Assembly (NCBI GenBank): GCA_028710565.1
Contig: JAQTTV010000008.1
Location: 62,001 to 126,000, forward strand
Direction of reading: 5' to 3'
DNA: 64,000 nt
DNA from: Gallionella sp.
GTDB taxonomy: Bacteria > Pseudomonadota > Gammaproteobacteria > Burkholderiales > Gallionellaceae
The position numbers and the translations under genes are program-made. The notes below the pieces were generated by a model. It worked only from the letters and a program-made list of their open reading frames with translations, had not been told where the DNA came from and ran no database searches. Shown here piece by piece: positions 19,959 to 28,898 of the stretch (positions within the stretch are counted from its first letter, which is position 1; every line of letters begins with the position of its first letter).

Positions 19959-20133
19959 GGTCGCGTACTCAAAAAATGAGGGCAGATTCTACCATGCGAG
20001 GCGGGATGCGTTTTAACCCGTCACACAGGCACATCCTGCAACACGAATATAGAAACAAACACGCGTTTTACCTGCGCTGCTGCATTGCAGGTAAAATCCC
20101 GCCCCCGTAGCTTATTCTTCACTTCTTTAAACT
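19959..20133. promoter_or_regulatory. Divergent metH/gspD promoter region with a 10-bp inverted repeat
   Basis: Only 175 bases separate the divergent starts of metH and gspD. At 20066-20096 a perfect 10-base inverted repeat, TTTTACCTGC and GCAGGTAAAA, is separated by 11 bases. It may be an operator for one of the two genes, or a hairpin in the gspD leader. Confidence 0.45.
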
Positions 20134-22086
20134 ATGCTCAAACTCAAAATTGTTGTTTTCTTGTTGCTGTCTGTCTTGTTGATACCAACGAGTACTGCGC
20201 GTGAGGAAGATAAAATCACGTTGAATTTCGTGAATACGGACATTGAGTCGGTGATTAAAGCGGTGGGGATGATCAGTGGCAAAAATTTCATCATCGACCC
20301 GCGCGTCAAAGGGACGATTAACATCGTGTCGTCCAGCCCTGTTTCTAAAGACCTAACCTACCAGATTTTGCTGTCAGCACTACGTTTGCAAGGATTTAGT
20401 GCGATTGAAAATGGCAATGTCGTGCGCATTATTCCTGAAGCCGATGCCAAACAAAGCAGCACACCCGTCAGTGATCGCAACAATACGGTTTCAGGGGATA
20501 AAATTATCACGCAGGTTTACCCCTTGCGTTATGAGTCCGCCAGCCAACTGATTCCTGTATTGCGCCCGCTCATCGGCCCTAATAACAGCATCGTCGCGTA
20601 TCCCAATACCAATACGCTGGTGATGACCGATTATGCCGACAACATTCGCCGTCTGAATAAAATCATCGACGCGATAGACCAGCCCAATAACGGCGAGTTT
20701 ATTACCCTGAAACTGACCTATGCTTCTGCGGTAGATTTGGCGCAGATGTTAAATAAGTTGTTTGCTGAAAGTGCCACGCCAGGGGTTGCAGCAGAAGCGG
20801 GGCGACGGGTGCAAATTACGGCGGATGCGCGCACCAATAGTTTGTTGGTGCGGAGTGATAATCCTGCGCTGATGGCGCGAGCGCGCACTTTGGTGATCGG
20901 TTTGGATGTGCCGACCAGCAGCGCAGGTAATATCCATGTGGTGTATTTGCGCAATGCTGAAGCACCCAAGTTAGCCCAAACTTTGCGCGCCATTATGAAT
21001 GGCGACACCACAACGGCGGCTGCACCTGCAGCAGGACAAACAGGAGCCCTGCCGACAGGGGGCGCGGGTGTGATACAGGCGGATGTCGCCACAAATTCCT
21101 TGATTATCACCGCGCCCGATAATTTGTATAACACCTTACGGGCGGTGATCGACAAGTTGGATGCGCGCCGCGCACAAGTGTATGTTGAGGCGTTGATTGC
21201 CGAAGTGACCACTGACAAAGCGGCAGAGTTCGGCATTCAATGGCAAAATATGAATGGTTTAAATGGTACGACCCCTAGTGTCATTGGCGGCACCAACTTA
21301 GGTGGCGCAGGAACCAATATCATTGGCGCAGCGACCAATATCACCAGCGTCGGGCGCGGGATTAACATCGGCATCGTCAAAGGTCAGGTCAATATCCCAG
21401 GGCTGGGGTTAGTCGCCAACTTAGGCGTACTGGCGCGCGCATTACAAGCTGATGCCAATGCCAATATCCTTTCTACCCCGAATTTGCTGACGTTGGATAA
21501 TGAAGAAGCCAAAATTGTCATCGGCAAAAACGTGCCTTTCGTTACAGGACAATATGCCCAGACAGGAACGGCAGCGACCGCAACGCCCTTTCAAACCATA
21601 GAACGCAAAGACGTGGGGCTGACCTTACGAGTGAAACCCCAAATTTCCGAAGGTGGCACAGTACGCCTACAAATTTACCAAGAAGTCTCCAGCATCGACA
21701 CCTTGACCACCAACACAGCGGGAGTCGTCACCAACAAGCGTTCGATTGATTCCACCGTTTTGGTCGATGACGGACGCATCATTGTGTTGGGCGGCTTGAT
21801 TCAAGACGATGTGAAAGACAGCGAAGAAAAAGTGCCTATCTTGGGCGACATTCCCATTCTGGGTAATTTGTTTAAATACCAAAAACGTCAACAAGTTAAG
21901 ACTAATTTGATGGTTTTTTTGCGTCCCTTTGTGCTGAAAAATGCAGAGGCTTCTGCCACGATCACGGGTGATCGCTACGAATTTATCCGAAATTTGCAAG
22001 GTGAAGAACGACTCACGGGTAATTTGCTGCCTAATATGAAAATGCCTGTGCTGCCAGAGGTGACGTTTGATGTTAAACCCAAATAA
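20134..22086 (+). CDS. gspD: Type II secretion secretin GspD
   Basis: Outer-membrane secretin of the type II secretion system. The 650-residue protein has a signal peptide (about 1-22, ending STA), an N0 domain (ITLNFVNTDIESVIKAVGMISG), repeated N1-N3 ring domains with the NTNTLVMTDYADNIRRL pattern, a Gly/Ala-rich loop (about 290-310), and the C-terminal secretin barrel domain with VPFVTGQ and the signature VPILGDIPILGNLFKY. No lipobox is seen, so it needs a pilotin or self-inserts. It is followed by gspE and gspF on the same strand. Confidence 0.96.
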   Translation: MLKLKIVVFLLLSVLLIPTSTAREEDKITLNFVNTDIESVIKAVGMISGKNFIIDPRVKGTINIVSSSPVSKDLTYQILLSALRLQGFSAIENGNVVRIIPEADAKQSSTPVSDRNNTVSGDKIITQVYPLRYESASQLIPVLRPLIGPNNSIVAYPNTNTLVMTDYADNIRRLNKIIDAIDQPNNGEFITLKLTYASAVDLAQMLNKLFAESATPGVAAEAGRRVQITADARTNSLLVRSDNPALMARARTLVIGLDVPTSSAGNIHVVYLRNAEAPKLAQTLRAIMNGDTTTAAAPAAGQTGALPTGGAGVIQADVATNSLIITAPDNLYNTLRAVIDKLDARRAQVYVEALIAEVTTDKAAEFGIQWQNMNGLNGTTPSVIGGTNLGGAGTNIIGAATNITSVGRGINIGIVKGQVNIPGLGLVANLGVLARALQADANANILSTPNLLTLDNEEAKIVIGKNVPFVTGQYAQTGTAATATPFQTIERKDVGLTLRVKPQISEGGTVRLQIYQEVSSIDTLTTNTAGVVTNKRSIDSTVLVDDGRIIVLGGLIQDDVKDSEEKVPILGDIPILGNLFKYQKRQQVKTNLMVFLRPFVLKNAEASATITGDRYEFIRNLQGEERLTGNLLPNMKMPVLPEVTFDVKPK

Positions 22087-22109
22087 CGTAGGTCGGGTTT
22101 CATGCTCAT

Positions 22110-22149
22110 TCCCTCCCCCTTGCAGGGGGAGGGCTAGGGTGGGGGTAGA
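22110..22149. repeat. Dispersed palindromic repeat, half copy B
   Basis: Only the left arm of the CCCTCCCCC-type repeat is present (CCTCCCCCTTGCAGGGGGAG and the GGGTGGGGGTAGA tail). It lies between gspD and gspE. Confidence 0.8.
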
Positions 22150-22206
22150 GTGGTTCGTCTTTGGTAACCAACCCGCTCGCTGCGCTCTCCCTCACTGCAC
22201 AGGAGA

Positions 22207-23739
22207 ATGGAGTCGTACCTTCATCATTTTAATTTGACAATCAAATCGCCCATGACTCGAACATTTGATCCTCAGCTGGTTAAAAAACTGAGCTATTCCT
22301 TCGCCCGCGCTCACGGAGTGATTGCGGCGCAGCATATTGAATCAGGCATCGAAACGTGGGTGCGTAATGATGTTAAACCCACCGCGCTCGCCGAAGCGCG
22401 CCGCGTGTTGCAACAGCCTTTGTTGCCTTTGTTAAAAACGCCCGATGAATTCGACCGTTGCCTAGCGCAAGTTTACGGCAGTGTCGATGGACACGCCGCC
22501 AGTTTGATCGACGATTTGGAGCAGGAATACGATCTGCAACAGTTGGCGCAGGAAATGCCGCAAATTTCCGACTTATTGGAAGCGGAAGACGACGCGCCGA
22601 TTATTCGCTTGATTAACGCGCTGCTCAGCCAAGCCTTGCGCGAACACGCTTCTGATATTCATATTGAAGCCTTTGAAAGTCGTTCCGTGGTGCGTTTCCG
22701 CGTCGATGGCATGTTGCGCGACATTTTGCAGCCGCAACGCGCGTTGCATGCCGCGATTGTGTCGCGCATCAAAGTCATGGCGCAATTGGACATTGCCGAA
22801 AAACGCTTGCCGCAAGACGGGCGCATGGCGTTGCGCTTGGCGGGTCATGCCGTGGATGTGCGGGTTTCAACGCTACCGACGGGACACGGCGAACGCGTGG
22901 TGTTGCGCTTGTTGGACAAGGAAGCGGGGCGGTTGACCTTATCTGCTTTGGGCATGAACCCCGACTTGCGCGACAGTTTGGAAGCTTTGATCCGCCAACC
23001 GCACGGCATTGTGTTGGTGACGGGGCCCACGGGTTCGGGTAAAACCACCTCGCTGTACGCAGCACTCTCTGGCTTGGACGCGGGCGTGATGAACATTGTG
23101 ACCGTCGAAGATCCGATTGAATATGACTTAGACGGCGTGGGACAAACCCAAGTCAATAGCAAAATTGACATGAGTTTCGCGGTCGCGCTACGCGCCATTT
23201 TGCGCCAAGATCCCGACGTGATTATGGTGGGCGAAATCCGCGATTTGGAAACCGCACAAATTGCCGTGCAAGCCTCGCTGACAGGGCATTTGGTGTTAGC
23301 GACCTTGCACACCAACGATGCCGCCGCCGCCGTCACCCGTTTGGTGGATATGGGCGTAGAACCGTTTTTGCTGTCGTCAGGGCTGTTGGGCGTATTGGCG
23401 CAACGGCTGATCCGCAAACTCTGCCCGCATTGCAAACGCGCCTACACCCCCGATGCAGCAGAACTCGCCACATTGCCGCAAGCAATCAAGGTGTTATACG
23501 CCCCCGTCGGCTGCCCCAGTTGCAATCAAACTGGCTACGCGGGGCGCACGGGGATTTACGAATTGCTCACCATTAACGACGAATTGCGCCGTTTGATGCA
23601 CAGCGGCACCGACGAAGCCGCCTTACGCGATGCCGCCCGCGCAGGGGGAATGCACGCCATGCGTGACGACGGCATGCGCTGGGTCATGGCAGGCGAAACC
23701 GCATTGGAAGAAGTGCTGCGCGTCACAAGGGAAGGCTAA
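22207..23739 (+). CDS. gspE: Type II secretion ATPase GspE
   Basis: Cytoplasmic hexameric ATPase powering type II secretion. The C-terminal motor has Walker [12 protein letters not shown], an Asp box, Walker B region [22 protein letters not shown] and the His box [10 protein letters not shown] tetracysteine zinc module follows (CPHC at about 400, CPSC at about 438), typical of GspE. The N-terminal domain is short. The start is uncertain: the ATG at 22207 has its AGGAG only one base away, and a second ATG at 22252 ([10 protein letters not shown]) would give 495 residues. It lies between gspD and gspF. Confidence 0.95.
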   Translation: MESYLHHFNLTIKSPMTRTFDPQLVKKLSYSFARAHGVIAAQHIESGIETWVRNDVKPTALAEARRVLQQPLLPLLKTPDEFDRCLAQVYGSVDGHAASLIDDLEQEYDLQQLAQEMPQISDLLEAEDDAPIIRLINALLSQALREHASDIHIEAFESRSVVRFRVDGMLRDILQPQRALHAAIVSRIKVMAQLDIAEKRLPQDGRMALRLAGHAVDVRVSTLPTGHGERVVLRLLDKEAGRLTLSALGMNPDLRDSLEALIRQPHGIVLVTGPTGSGKTTSLYAALSGLDAGVMNIVTVEDPIEYDLDGVGQTQVNSKIDMSFAVALRAILRQDPDVIMVGEIRDLETAQIAVQASLTGHLVLATLHTNDAAAAVTRLVDMGVEPFLLSSGLLGVLAQRLIRKLCPHCKRAYTPDAAELATLPQAIKVLYAPVGCPSCNQTGYAGRTGIYELLTINDELRRLMHSGTDEAALRDAARAGGMHAMRDDGMRWVMAGETALEEVLRVTREG

Positions 23740-23757
23740 GTATCTATGCGACTTTGT

Positions 23758-23861
23758 TCCCTCCCCCTAGCAGGGGGAGGGTTAGGGTGGGGGTAGGAAC
23801 GTTTATTTGTAACGAGCCATTCAACCCCCATCCCCACCTTCCCCCTGCTAGGGGGAAGGAG
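23758..23861. repeat. Dispersed palindromic repeat, copy C
   Basis: A full copy of the CCCTCCCCC-type repeat, in the gspE-gspF gap. Similarity to copy A extends about 20 bases further left (TAAGTATCTAT), suggesting that the mobile unit is longer than the palindrome. Confidence 0.88.
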
Positions 23862-23919
23862 TCATACATTTGTAACTTTGCTCTTAAATCATAAATTAGG
23901 GTGTGTATCAGGGTACTTC

Positions 23920-25131
23920 ATGGCAGGCTATCAATACGAAGCAGTTGAAATCGAAAGTGGGCGCGCCAGAAGTGGCGTGATTGAAGCCGACAGCGCGAAA
24001 CTGGCGCGCAGCAAATTGCGCGAACAAGGTTTAATTGGCTTAGAAATCAGCCCCTTGTCTGGCGATGGCACAAGCAATAAATTCCGCTTTGCCCGCAGCC
24101 TGCCCGCCGTCCAACTTAGCTTATTCACCCGCCAATTCGCGGTATTGTTGGAAGCGGGCTTGACCATCGAACAATCGCTCAACGCCTTGATTGAACAAGC
24201 CGAAGCCCCCGCGATGCGCCAAATTTTAGCTGCCATACGCGGCGATATTTTGGCAGGACAACCACTGGCTCGTGCTTTAGAAAACCACAAAGGCGCGTTC
24301 CCCGAAATCTACCGCACCCTAATCGCGGCAGGTGAACAAACGGGCAAATTGGGACAAGTCTTGTTGCGCCTCGCCGACTACCTCGAAGCCCGCCACGCCC
24401 TGCGCCAAAAAATCGGACTGGCACTCATTTACCCCGCCATCATCAGCTTGGTCGCAGTCATCGTCGTCCTCGCCCTGCTCACCTACGTCGTCCCACAAGT
24501 GGTCAACGTGTTCCACGACACCAAACAAGTGCTGCCTTTTTTAACCCGCGCCCTGCTATGGACGAGTAGCAGCTTGCAAGCATACGGCATTTACGGCGCG
24601 ATTCTATTGGCGGGCGGCGGCTATACCCTACAAAAACTATTGCACATTCCCGCGTATCGCCTCCGCTTTGACGCATGGACATTGCGCCTGCCGCTGATCG
24701 GCAAACTAATACGCGGCATGAATACCGCCCGTTTCGCCAGCACCATGGCGATTTTGGTCGGCAGCGGCGTGCCATTGCTGCACGCTTTGAGCGCGGGCGC
24801 AGGCGTAGTGAGCAATTTACCTATGCGCAGCGCGGTGGAAGAAGCCGCCCGTAAAGTCCGCGAAGGTGGCAGCCTCAGCCGCGCCATCCAACAAAGCAAA
24901 GCCTTCCCGCCGCTATTCGTGCATTTGATCGCCAGCGGCGAAGCCAGCGGCAAACTAGAACACATGCTAGATCGCGCCGCCACCCAACAAACCCAAGAAC
25001 TCGAAACCCGCGCTGCCGTGATAACAGGCTTGTTTGAACCCCTGCTGATTTTGGTCATGGGCGTGGTGGTATTGCTGATTGTATTGGCAATTTTGCTACC
25101 GATTTTCGAGATGAATCAGTTGGTGCATTGA
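23920..25131 (+). CDS. gspF: Type II secretion inner-membrane platform protein GspF
   Basis: Polytopic platform protein of the type II secretion system. The start at 23920 (MAGYQYEAVEIESGRARSGVIEAD) matches GspF N-termini and gives 403 residues; an upstream frame to 23878 adds 14 residues derived from the repeat-flanking spacer. Two homologous GspF domains are visible (about 70-195 and 270-395), each ending in a membrane segment (IGLALIYPAIISLVAVIVVLAL and the C-terminal LILVMGVVVLLIVLAILLPIF). No gspG or later genes follow, so the pseudopilin and GspL/M genes must be elsewhere. Confidence 0.95.
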   Translation: MAGYQYEAVEIESGRARSGVIEADSAKLARSKLREQGLIGLEISPLSGDGTSNKFRFARSLPAVQLSLFTRQFAVLLEAGLTIEQSLNALIEQAEAPAMRQILAAIRGDILAGQPLARALENHKGAFPEIYRTLIAAGEQTGKLGQVLLRLADYLEARHALRQKIGLALIYPAIISLVAVIVVLALLTYVVPQVVNVFHDTKQVLPFLTRALLWTSSSLQAYGIYGAILLAGGGYTLQKLLHIPAYRLRFDAWTLRLPLIGKLIRGMNTARFASTMAILVGSGVPLLHALSAGAGVVSNLPMRSAVEEAARKVREGGSLSRAIQQSKAFPPLFVHLIASGEASGKLEHMLDRAATQQTQELETRAAVITGLFEPLLILVMGVVVLLIVLAILLPIFEMNQLVH

Positions 25132-25276
25132 GGTTTTTTTCGCGTTGAAGCGGCTTGAAATAGCGTGAAATAAAGCGTTTAATCCAGCCCGCATCAATTT
25201 TCATTCTATGCACATTGAAGGTGCATTTACGGCACTTTTTAGAGTGTTTATTTAACGTTAGGAATGCAAACACACT

Positions 25277-25744
25277 ATGAACATCACACCACAACAGTTC
25301 GAAACGTTGTTGCCGCTTGCTACAACATGGGCAAAAGAGCAGGAAGGTATCATTCTTCAATTAGGAGTGCCACTCACCGAGGCACAGCTTGCAGACGCAA
25401 GACAGGTTGGCGTTATTCACCCTGAACGAGTGCGTTTACTTCAGGTCATGCAGATTCCTAAACCTGACCATCAAGAATTAGCAGATATAGCAGCAATAAC
25501 CAACCTCATTTCACCGTCTACTGCGGGCATGACGCTTCGTTATGGTATTTTTATCCGCACCGATTGTTGGGGGCAGCGCCCGCTCGTTGCACATGAGCTT
25601 GTTCACACGTCACAGTATGAGCGGCTCGGCGGATTCGAGGCTTTTCTCCGACCATACCTATTGGAGTGTCTCACGCCACCTGGTTATCCGAATGGGCCGA
25701 TGGAGCTGGAGGCGATAATGACCTCTTTGAGGTTATGTGCCTAA
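25277..25744 (+). CDS. Putative zinc metallopeptidase-like protein (HELVH)
   Basis: A 155-residue soluble protein with no signal peptide. Residues 112-116 or so read HELVH (VAHELVHTSQYERLGG), the zincin motif HExxH, followed about 35 residues later by PMELEA, which could provide a third ligand. The N-terminal half is helical. I do not recognise a named family; similar short HExxH proteins are often annotated as DUF4157-like. Its context (between gspF and a membrane protein) gives no clear role. Activity is inferred only from the motif. Confidence 0.62.
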   Translation: MNITPQQFETLLPLATTWAKEQEGIILQLGVPLTEAQLADARQVGVIHPERVRLLQVMQIPKPDHQELADIAAITNLISPSTAGMTLRYGIFIRTDCWGQRPLVAHELVHTSQYERLGGFEAFLRPYLLECLTPPGYPNGPMELEAIMTSLRLCA

Positions 25745-25851
25745 CGTGACGCTAATCGCACCTACTATGCTACCTTTGCGATTCGCCAACGGATGGCAAA
25801 TCCTTATCGCGCCGTATGACATTTTGCCATCCAACTTTATAGAGGCAGCTT

Positions 25852-26346
25852 ATGTACCCAATGAAAAAGACGATTTTGATAGCGATAGGCTTATTTGTGG
25901 TAGATGCCTTTGTCCTGAGTATGGGCGCGATGGCTTTCATCATGGCATTGGGAATTCTCTTTTGGTTTTTGCCTGAAGTGGTGCTATTAAAATACCGAAA
26001 ACAGTCACCTAAGGTGCCTCTGACCAAGATAGCCATCTATAGCGCAATGATTGTGGCGGTGATGATCGCTAACGCTGCGAATAATATGCTGGCAAAGTCC
26101 CGTGCAGAAAATTTGGTTGTTGTCATAGAGAAATATCATCAATCAACAGGTCACTATCCTGAAAATTTAGAAGACCTTGTCCCCGCTTATATTCCCGAAG
26201 TGCCAACCGCAAAATTCGCAGTGTTTCCAACCAAGTTCAGGTACTCAAACTCTAAAGACACCACTTTGCTGCTTTATGTGGCGACACCGCCATTTGGTAG
26301 AGTTACCTATAATTTCAACCGTCAATCATGGGGTTACATTGACTAG
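25852..26346 (+). CDS. Membrane protein with pseudopilin-like soluble domain
   Basis: A 164-residue protein beginning at 25852, preceded by GAGG at a good distance. Two or three membrane segments lie in residues 5-75 (TILIAIGLFVVDAFVLSMGAM, FIMALGILFWFLPEVVLL, IAIYSAMIVAVMIANAA). The C-terminal domain resembles the globular part of GspG-like pseudopilins (IEKYHQSTGHYPENLEDLVPAYIPEVP). There is no prepilin cleavage site, so it is not itself a pilin subunit. Function unknown. Confidence 0.6.
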   Translation: MYPMKKTILIAIGLFVVDAFVLSMGAMAFIMALGILFWFLPEVVLLKYRKQSPKVPLTKIAIYSAMIVAVMIANAANNMLAKSRAENLVVVIEKYHQSTGHYPENLEDLVPAYIPEVPTAKFAVFPTKFRYSNSKDTTLLLYVATPPFGRVTYNFNRQSWGYID

Positions 26347-26667
26347 CTCGCGCTGGGGGGTAATGCTCAACAATTATTTCTAGCGGGCGGCGATAGTCGC
26401 CTTTCCCTTTATGGTACGGGAAGCGCAGGATGGTTGGTTCAGTTACAGGAAATAGTCTATTGTTCGCGACCTAACAACCCCGCCGTCAGATTAGGGGGCT
26501 GATTAAATCTTCCGTTCGTGGTGAGCCTGTCGAACCATGAACGGAAGATTTAATAAAATCAGTGTATTAAATCCACCCCCTTCGACCATTCGACAAACTC
26601 ACGGCTCAGGGCGAACGGATTTAATCAGCGTTTCCTTAGAAACGGTGCAACTACGGGGCGTTGGGTT
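26347..26667. other. Gene-free gap containing a MITE
   Basis: The first 145 bases show no gene or recognised motif. The MITE at 26495-26635 fills most of the rest, ending just beyond the 3' end of the CZB gene. Confidence 0.7.
26495..26635. mobile_element. MITE of IS5 type, second copy
   Basis: A 141-base element flanked by TTAG on both sides (26491-26494 and 26636-26639). Ends are GGGGCTGATTAAATC and the complement of GGAAACGCTGATTAAATC, the same family as the MITE at 7118-7226. Its interior differs: it carries a GTTCGTGGTGAGCCTGTCGAA-type palindrome, a relative of which is found inside the tatD gene at 40558-40629. No coding capacity. Confidence 0.8.
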
Positions 26668-27126
26668 TCAATTTTGATTTTTCTCGATACCCAAATCGCG
26701 CCATAAGCGCATTAGGTGTCGCGACACGTCTAGCGATGCTTTGGCAAAATCGCCATTGGCAATTTCGGTGGCAGCTTCTTGAGTTTTACCATCTAGTGCC
26801 AAATTCAAAGTATTGCCTGCACAACGATGAAAATGCGCATGTGAACTGACCAGATTTTGGAATCCTGGCTGCTCTTGATATTGCTTTTCACCTTCGCCAT
26901 GCAGCCATTTCCCCAAAATACACTGATCGTCACGAGACACGATATTCGGGTCTATCGTTTCAGTGCTGGTGCCGTCAATAATGCCCATGAGACGGACTTT
27001 CCATTTGAGATGAGCTTCAAGAGCTGTCTTAAAATTCAGCCCGCCGATTTCTTTATCTTTATCATCAGCAATATGTTCAGGCTCTTTTTCCGTACTGCCG
27101 AATATAGTACTCCACCAGCTTGCCAT
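26668..27126 (-). CDS. CZB (chemoreceptor zinc-binding) domain protein
   Basis: A 152-residue soluble protein from the ATG at 27126, which has AAGGAGA upstream. It contains the CZB domain pattern: a histidine in the first helix (ALEAHLKWKVRLMG), the central CILGKWLHGEG with the zinc-ligating cysteine, and HAHFH. CZB domains bind zinc through 3His/Cys and occur at the ends of chemoreceptors and diguanylate cyclases, or alone as here. It may sense zinc or hypochlorous acid and act in trans on a signalling protein. Monocistronic. Confidence 0.85.
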   Translation of the reverse strand: MASWWSTIFGSTEKEPEHIADDKDKEIGGLNFKTALEAHLKWKVRLMGIIDGTSTETIDPNIVSRDDQCILGKWLHGEGEKQYQEQPGFQNLVSSHAHFHRCAGNTLNLALDGKTQEAATEIANGDFAKASLDVSRHLMRLWRDLGIEKNQN

Positions 27127-27471
27127 GATTTTTCTCCTTACCAATAATGTTAGTACGCACCCATTTTACAAATACGTTGTAGATAAACTAAACAACGCAT
27201 AGATAAAAATCGCTAAAAATACAGGGACTAACCTCCAGTTCGATCAAAAGAAGCCGCCACCTCAAAAATTGAAAGACTACAGACTTTAATCACACATGAA
27301 GGCTCCTGTGATGATTCTACACACACTATTTTAAACATGGATGATTTTGTGCTGTTTTTGTCCCTGAGTAGAAATATTTTTGCGGCTCGCGTAACATGCA
27401 ATCATGTTTGCTCTGTATATGATTGTTTTGTCATCAAACAATCCGTGCGATCCGCTCCGCTTATTGACAGC
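27127..27471. other. AT-rich gap upstream of the CZB gene
   Basis: This 345-base gap lies between the start of the CZB gene and the end of ruvC. It must hold the CZB promoter. I see no RNA gene, riboswitch or repeat in it. Confidence 0.6.
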
Positions 27472-27990
27472 CTACACCAACCGCCCATTTTTCATCCTTC
27501 TCCCCGCCAACGCGCCGCTATGCGCATGACAAATCGCGCAGGCTAAGGCATCGGCAGCATCGGAGCTGGGGATGCCTGATAAATTTAGCAAGCGTTGCAC
27601 CATGAGTTGCACTTGCATTTTTTCGGCGTGACCGTGCCCGACCACGGCTTGTTTGACTTGCAGGGCGGTGTATTCGGCGACAGGGAGTTGTGCCAAAACT
27701 GCCGCGCAAATCGCCGCACCTCGCGCTTGTCCGAGCAATAGCGTCGATTGGGGATTGACGTTGACGAAGACTTTTTCGACGGCAACTTGGTTGGGGGAAT
27801 GCTGGGCGATGACCTCGCCCAAGCCTTGCAAAATGACACTCAAACGCGCTGGCAATTCACCTGCAGGGGTTTTGATACAACCGCTGGCAACATAGAAAAT
27901 CTGCTGCCCGACTTTATCAATCACCCCAAAACCTGTGATGCGCAAGCCAGGGTCGATGCCGAGGATGCGCGTGGTTGAGGAACCGCTCAC
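27472..27990 (-). CDS. ruvC: Holliday junction endodeoxyribonuclease RuvC
   Basis: Resolvase that cuts Holliday junctions during recombination. The 172 residues match E. coli RuvC in length. The acidic catalytic residues are present: [24 protein letters not shown] and the C-terminal [16 protein letters not shown]. It lies 117 bases downstream of yebC, the usual order, but ruvA and ruvB do not follow. The yebC-ruvC gap holds a GTGAAA-type palindromic repeat. Confidence 0.97.
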   Translation of the reverse strand: MSGSSTTRILGIDPGLRITGFGVIDKVGQQIFYVASGCIKTPAGELPARLSVILQGLGEVIAQHSPNQVAVEKVFVNVNPQSTLLLGQARGAAICAAVLAQLPVAEYTALQVKQAVVGHGHAEKMQVQLMVQRLLNLSGIPSSDAADALACAICHAHSGALAGRRMKNGRLV

Positions 27991-28003
27991 GATTTTTCAA
28001 CCT

Positions 28004-28103
28004 GTGAAACGGGAAAGGTGAAACGTGATGCCTCTCCGCGACGATGTGCGACAGGTTGCACCGTCAGGGTTTGCGTTTCACTTTTCACATTTCACCTTTC
28101 ACG
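28004..28103. repeat. GTGAAA-type palindromic repeat between yebC and ruvC
   Basis: The left side reads GTGAAACGGGAAAGGTGAAA and the right side carries the inverted motif (CGTTTCACTTTTCACATTTC, then ACCTTTCAC). The two arms can pair into a long hairpin. Related elements are at 44764-44993 and 51543-51624. Confidence 0.75.
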
Positions 28104-28107
28104 GCAA

Positions 28108-28833
28108 TTACTCTTCAATCACCGCCGTGGTATAGACTTCTTGCACGTCGTCCAAGTCTTCCAGTGCGTCGAGGAGTTTTTGCATTTTGACGGCATCGTC
28201 GCCTGTGAAAACCACTTCGCTTTCGGGTTTCATAATCACTTCCGCGAAAGCCGCTTTGTAACCCGCTGCTTCTAGAGCTTGTTTGATTTTGACAAAATCA
28301 TGGGCTGGGGTGATGACTTCGATACTGCCGTCGTCGTGGTTGATGATGTCTTCCGCGCCTGCGTCCAAGGCGGCTTCCATCAGCGCGTCTTCGTCAGTCC
28401 CTGGGGCGAACAACATTTGTCCGCAGTGGTTGAACATAAACGCCACCGAGCCATCCGTACCCAAATTGCCGCCGTATTTGCTAAAAGCGTGGCGCACATC
28501 GGCGACGGTGCGGGTTTTGTTGTCGGTCATGCAATCGACCATCACCGCCGCGCCGTTGATGCCGTAACCTTCGTAGCGCAATTCCAAATAAACCACGCCT
28601 TCTAACTCGCCGCTACCGCGTTTAACGGCGCGCTCCACGTTGTCTTTCGGCATATTGTTGTCATACGCCTTGTCCATCGCCAAGCGCAGACGCGGATTGC
28701 CTGTGGGATCGCCGCCGCCCATGCGCGCTGCGACGGTGATTTCTTTAATCAGTCGGGTGAAAATTTTGCCGCGTTTGGCATCTTGTTTGCCCTTGCGGTG
28801 TTGAATGTTTGCCCATTTGCTATGTCCTGCCAT
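28108..28833 (-). CDS. yebC: YebC/PmpR family regulatory protein
   Basis: A 241-residue YebC-family protein, beginning with the signature [20 protein letters not shown] and containing [17 protein letters not shown]. Family members act as DNA-binding regulators and in some bacteria as translation factors that relieve ribosome stalling. Start and length are canonical, and pairing with ruvC is conserved. Confidence 0.96.
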   Translation of the reverse strand: MAGHSKWANIQHRKGKQDAKRGKIFTRLIKEITVAARMGGGDPTGNPRLRLAMDKAYDNNMPKDNVERAVKRGSGELEGVVYLELRYEGYGINGAAVMVDCMTDNKTRTVADVRHAFSKYGGNLGTDGSVAFMFNHCGQMLFAPGTDEDALMEAALDAGAEDIINHDDGSIEVITPAHDFVKIKQALEAAGYKAAFAEVIMKPESEVVFTGDDAVKMQKLLDALEDLDDVQEVYTTAVIEE

Positions 28834-28898
28834 GATGTTCTCCAGAAAAGTTTGCGCGATGGTATCATTTTCGCCTCTTTAACCCAAGGATGCGCACT

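Noticed and set aside
19959..20133. Cobalamin or SAM riboswitch upstream of metH
   Set aside because: The leader is short and lacks the conserved B12-box; only a simple inverted repeat is visible.
25738..26490. Possible integron cassettes (GCCTAAC and ACCTAAC motifs after the HELVH gene and near 26470)
   Set aside because: The matching GTTRRRY core and the paired inner arms of an attC site are missing, and no integrase is present.
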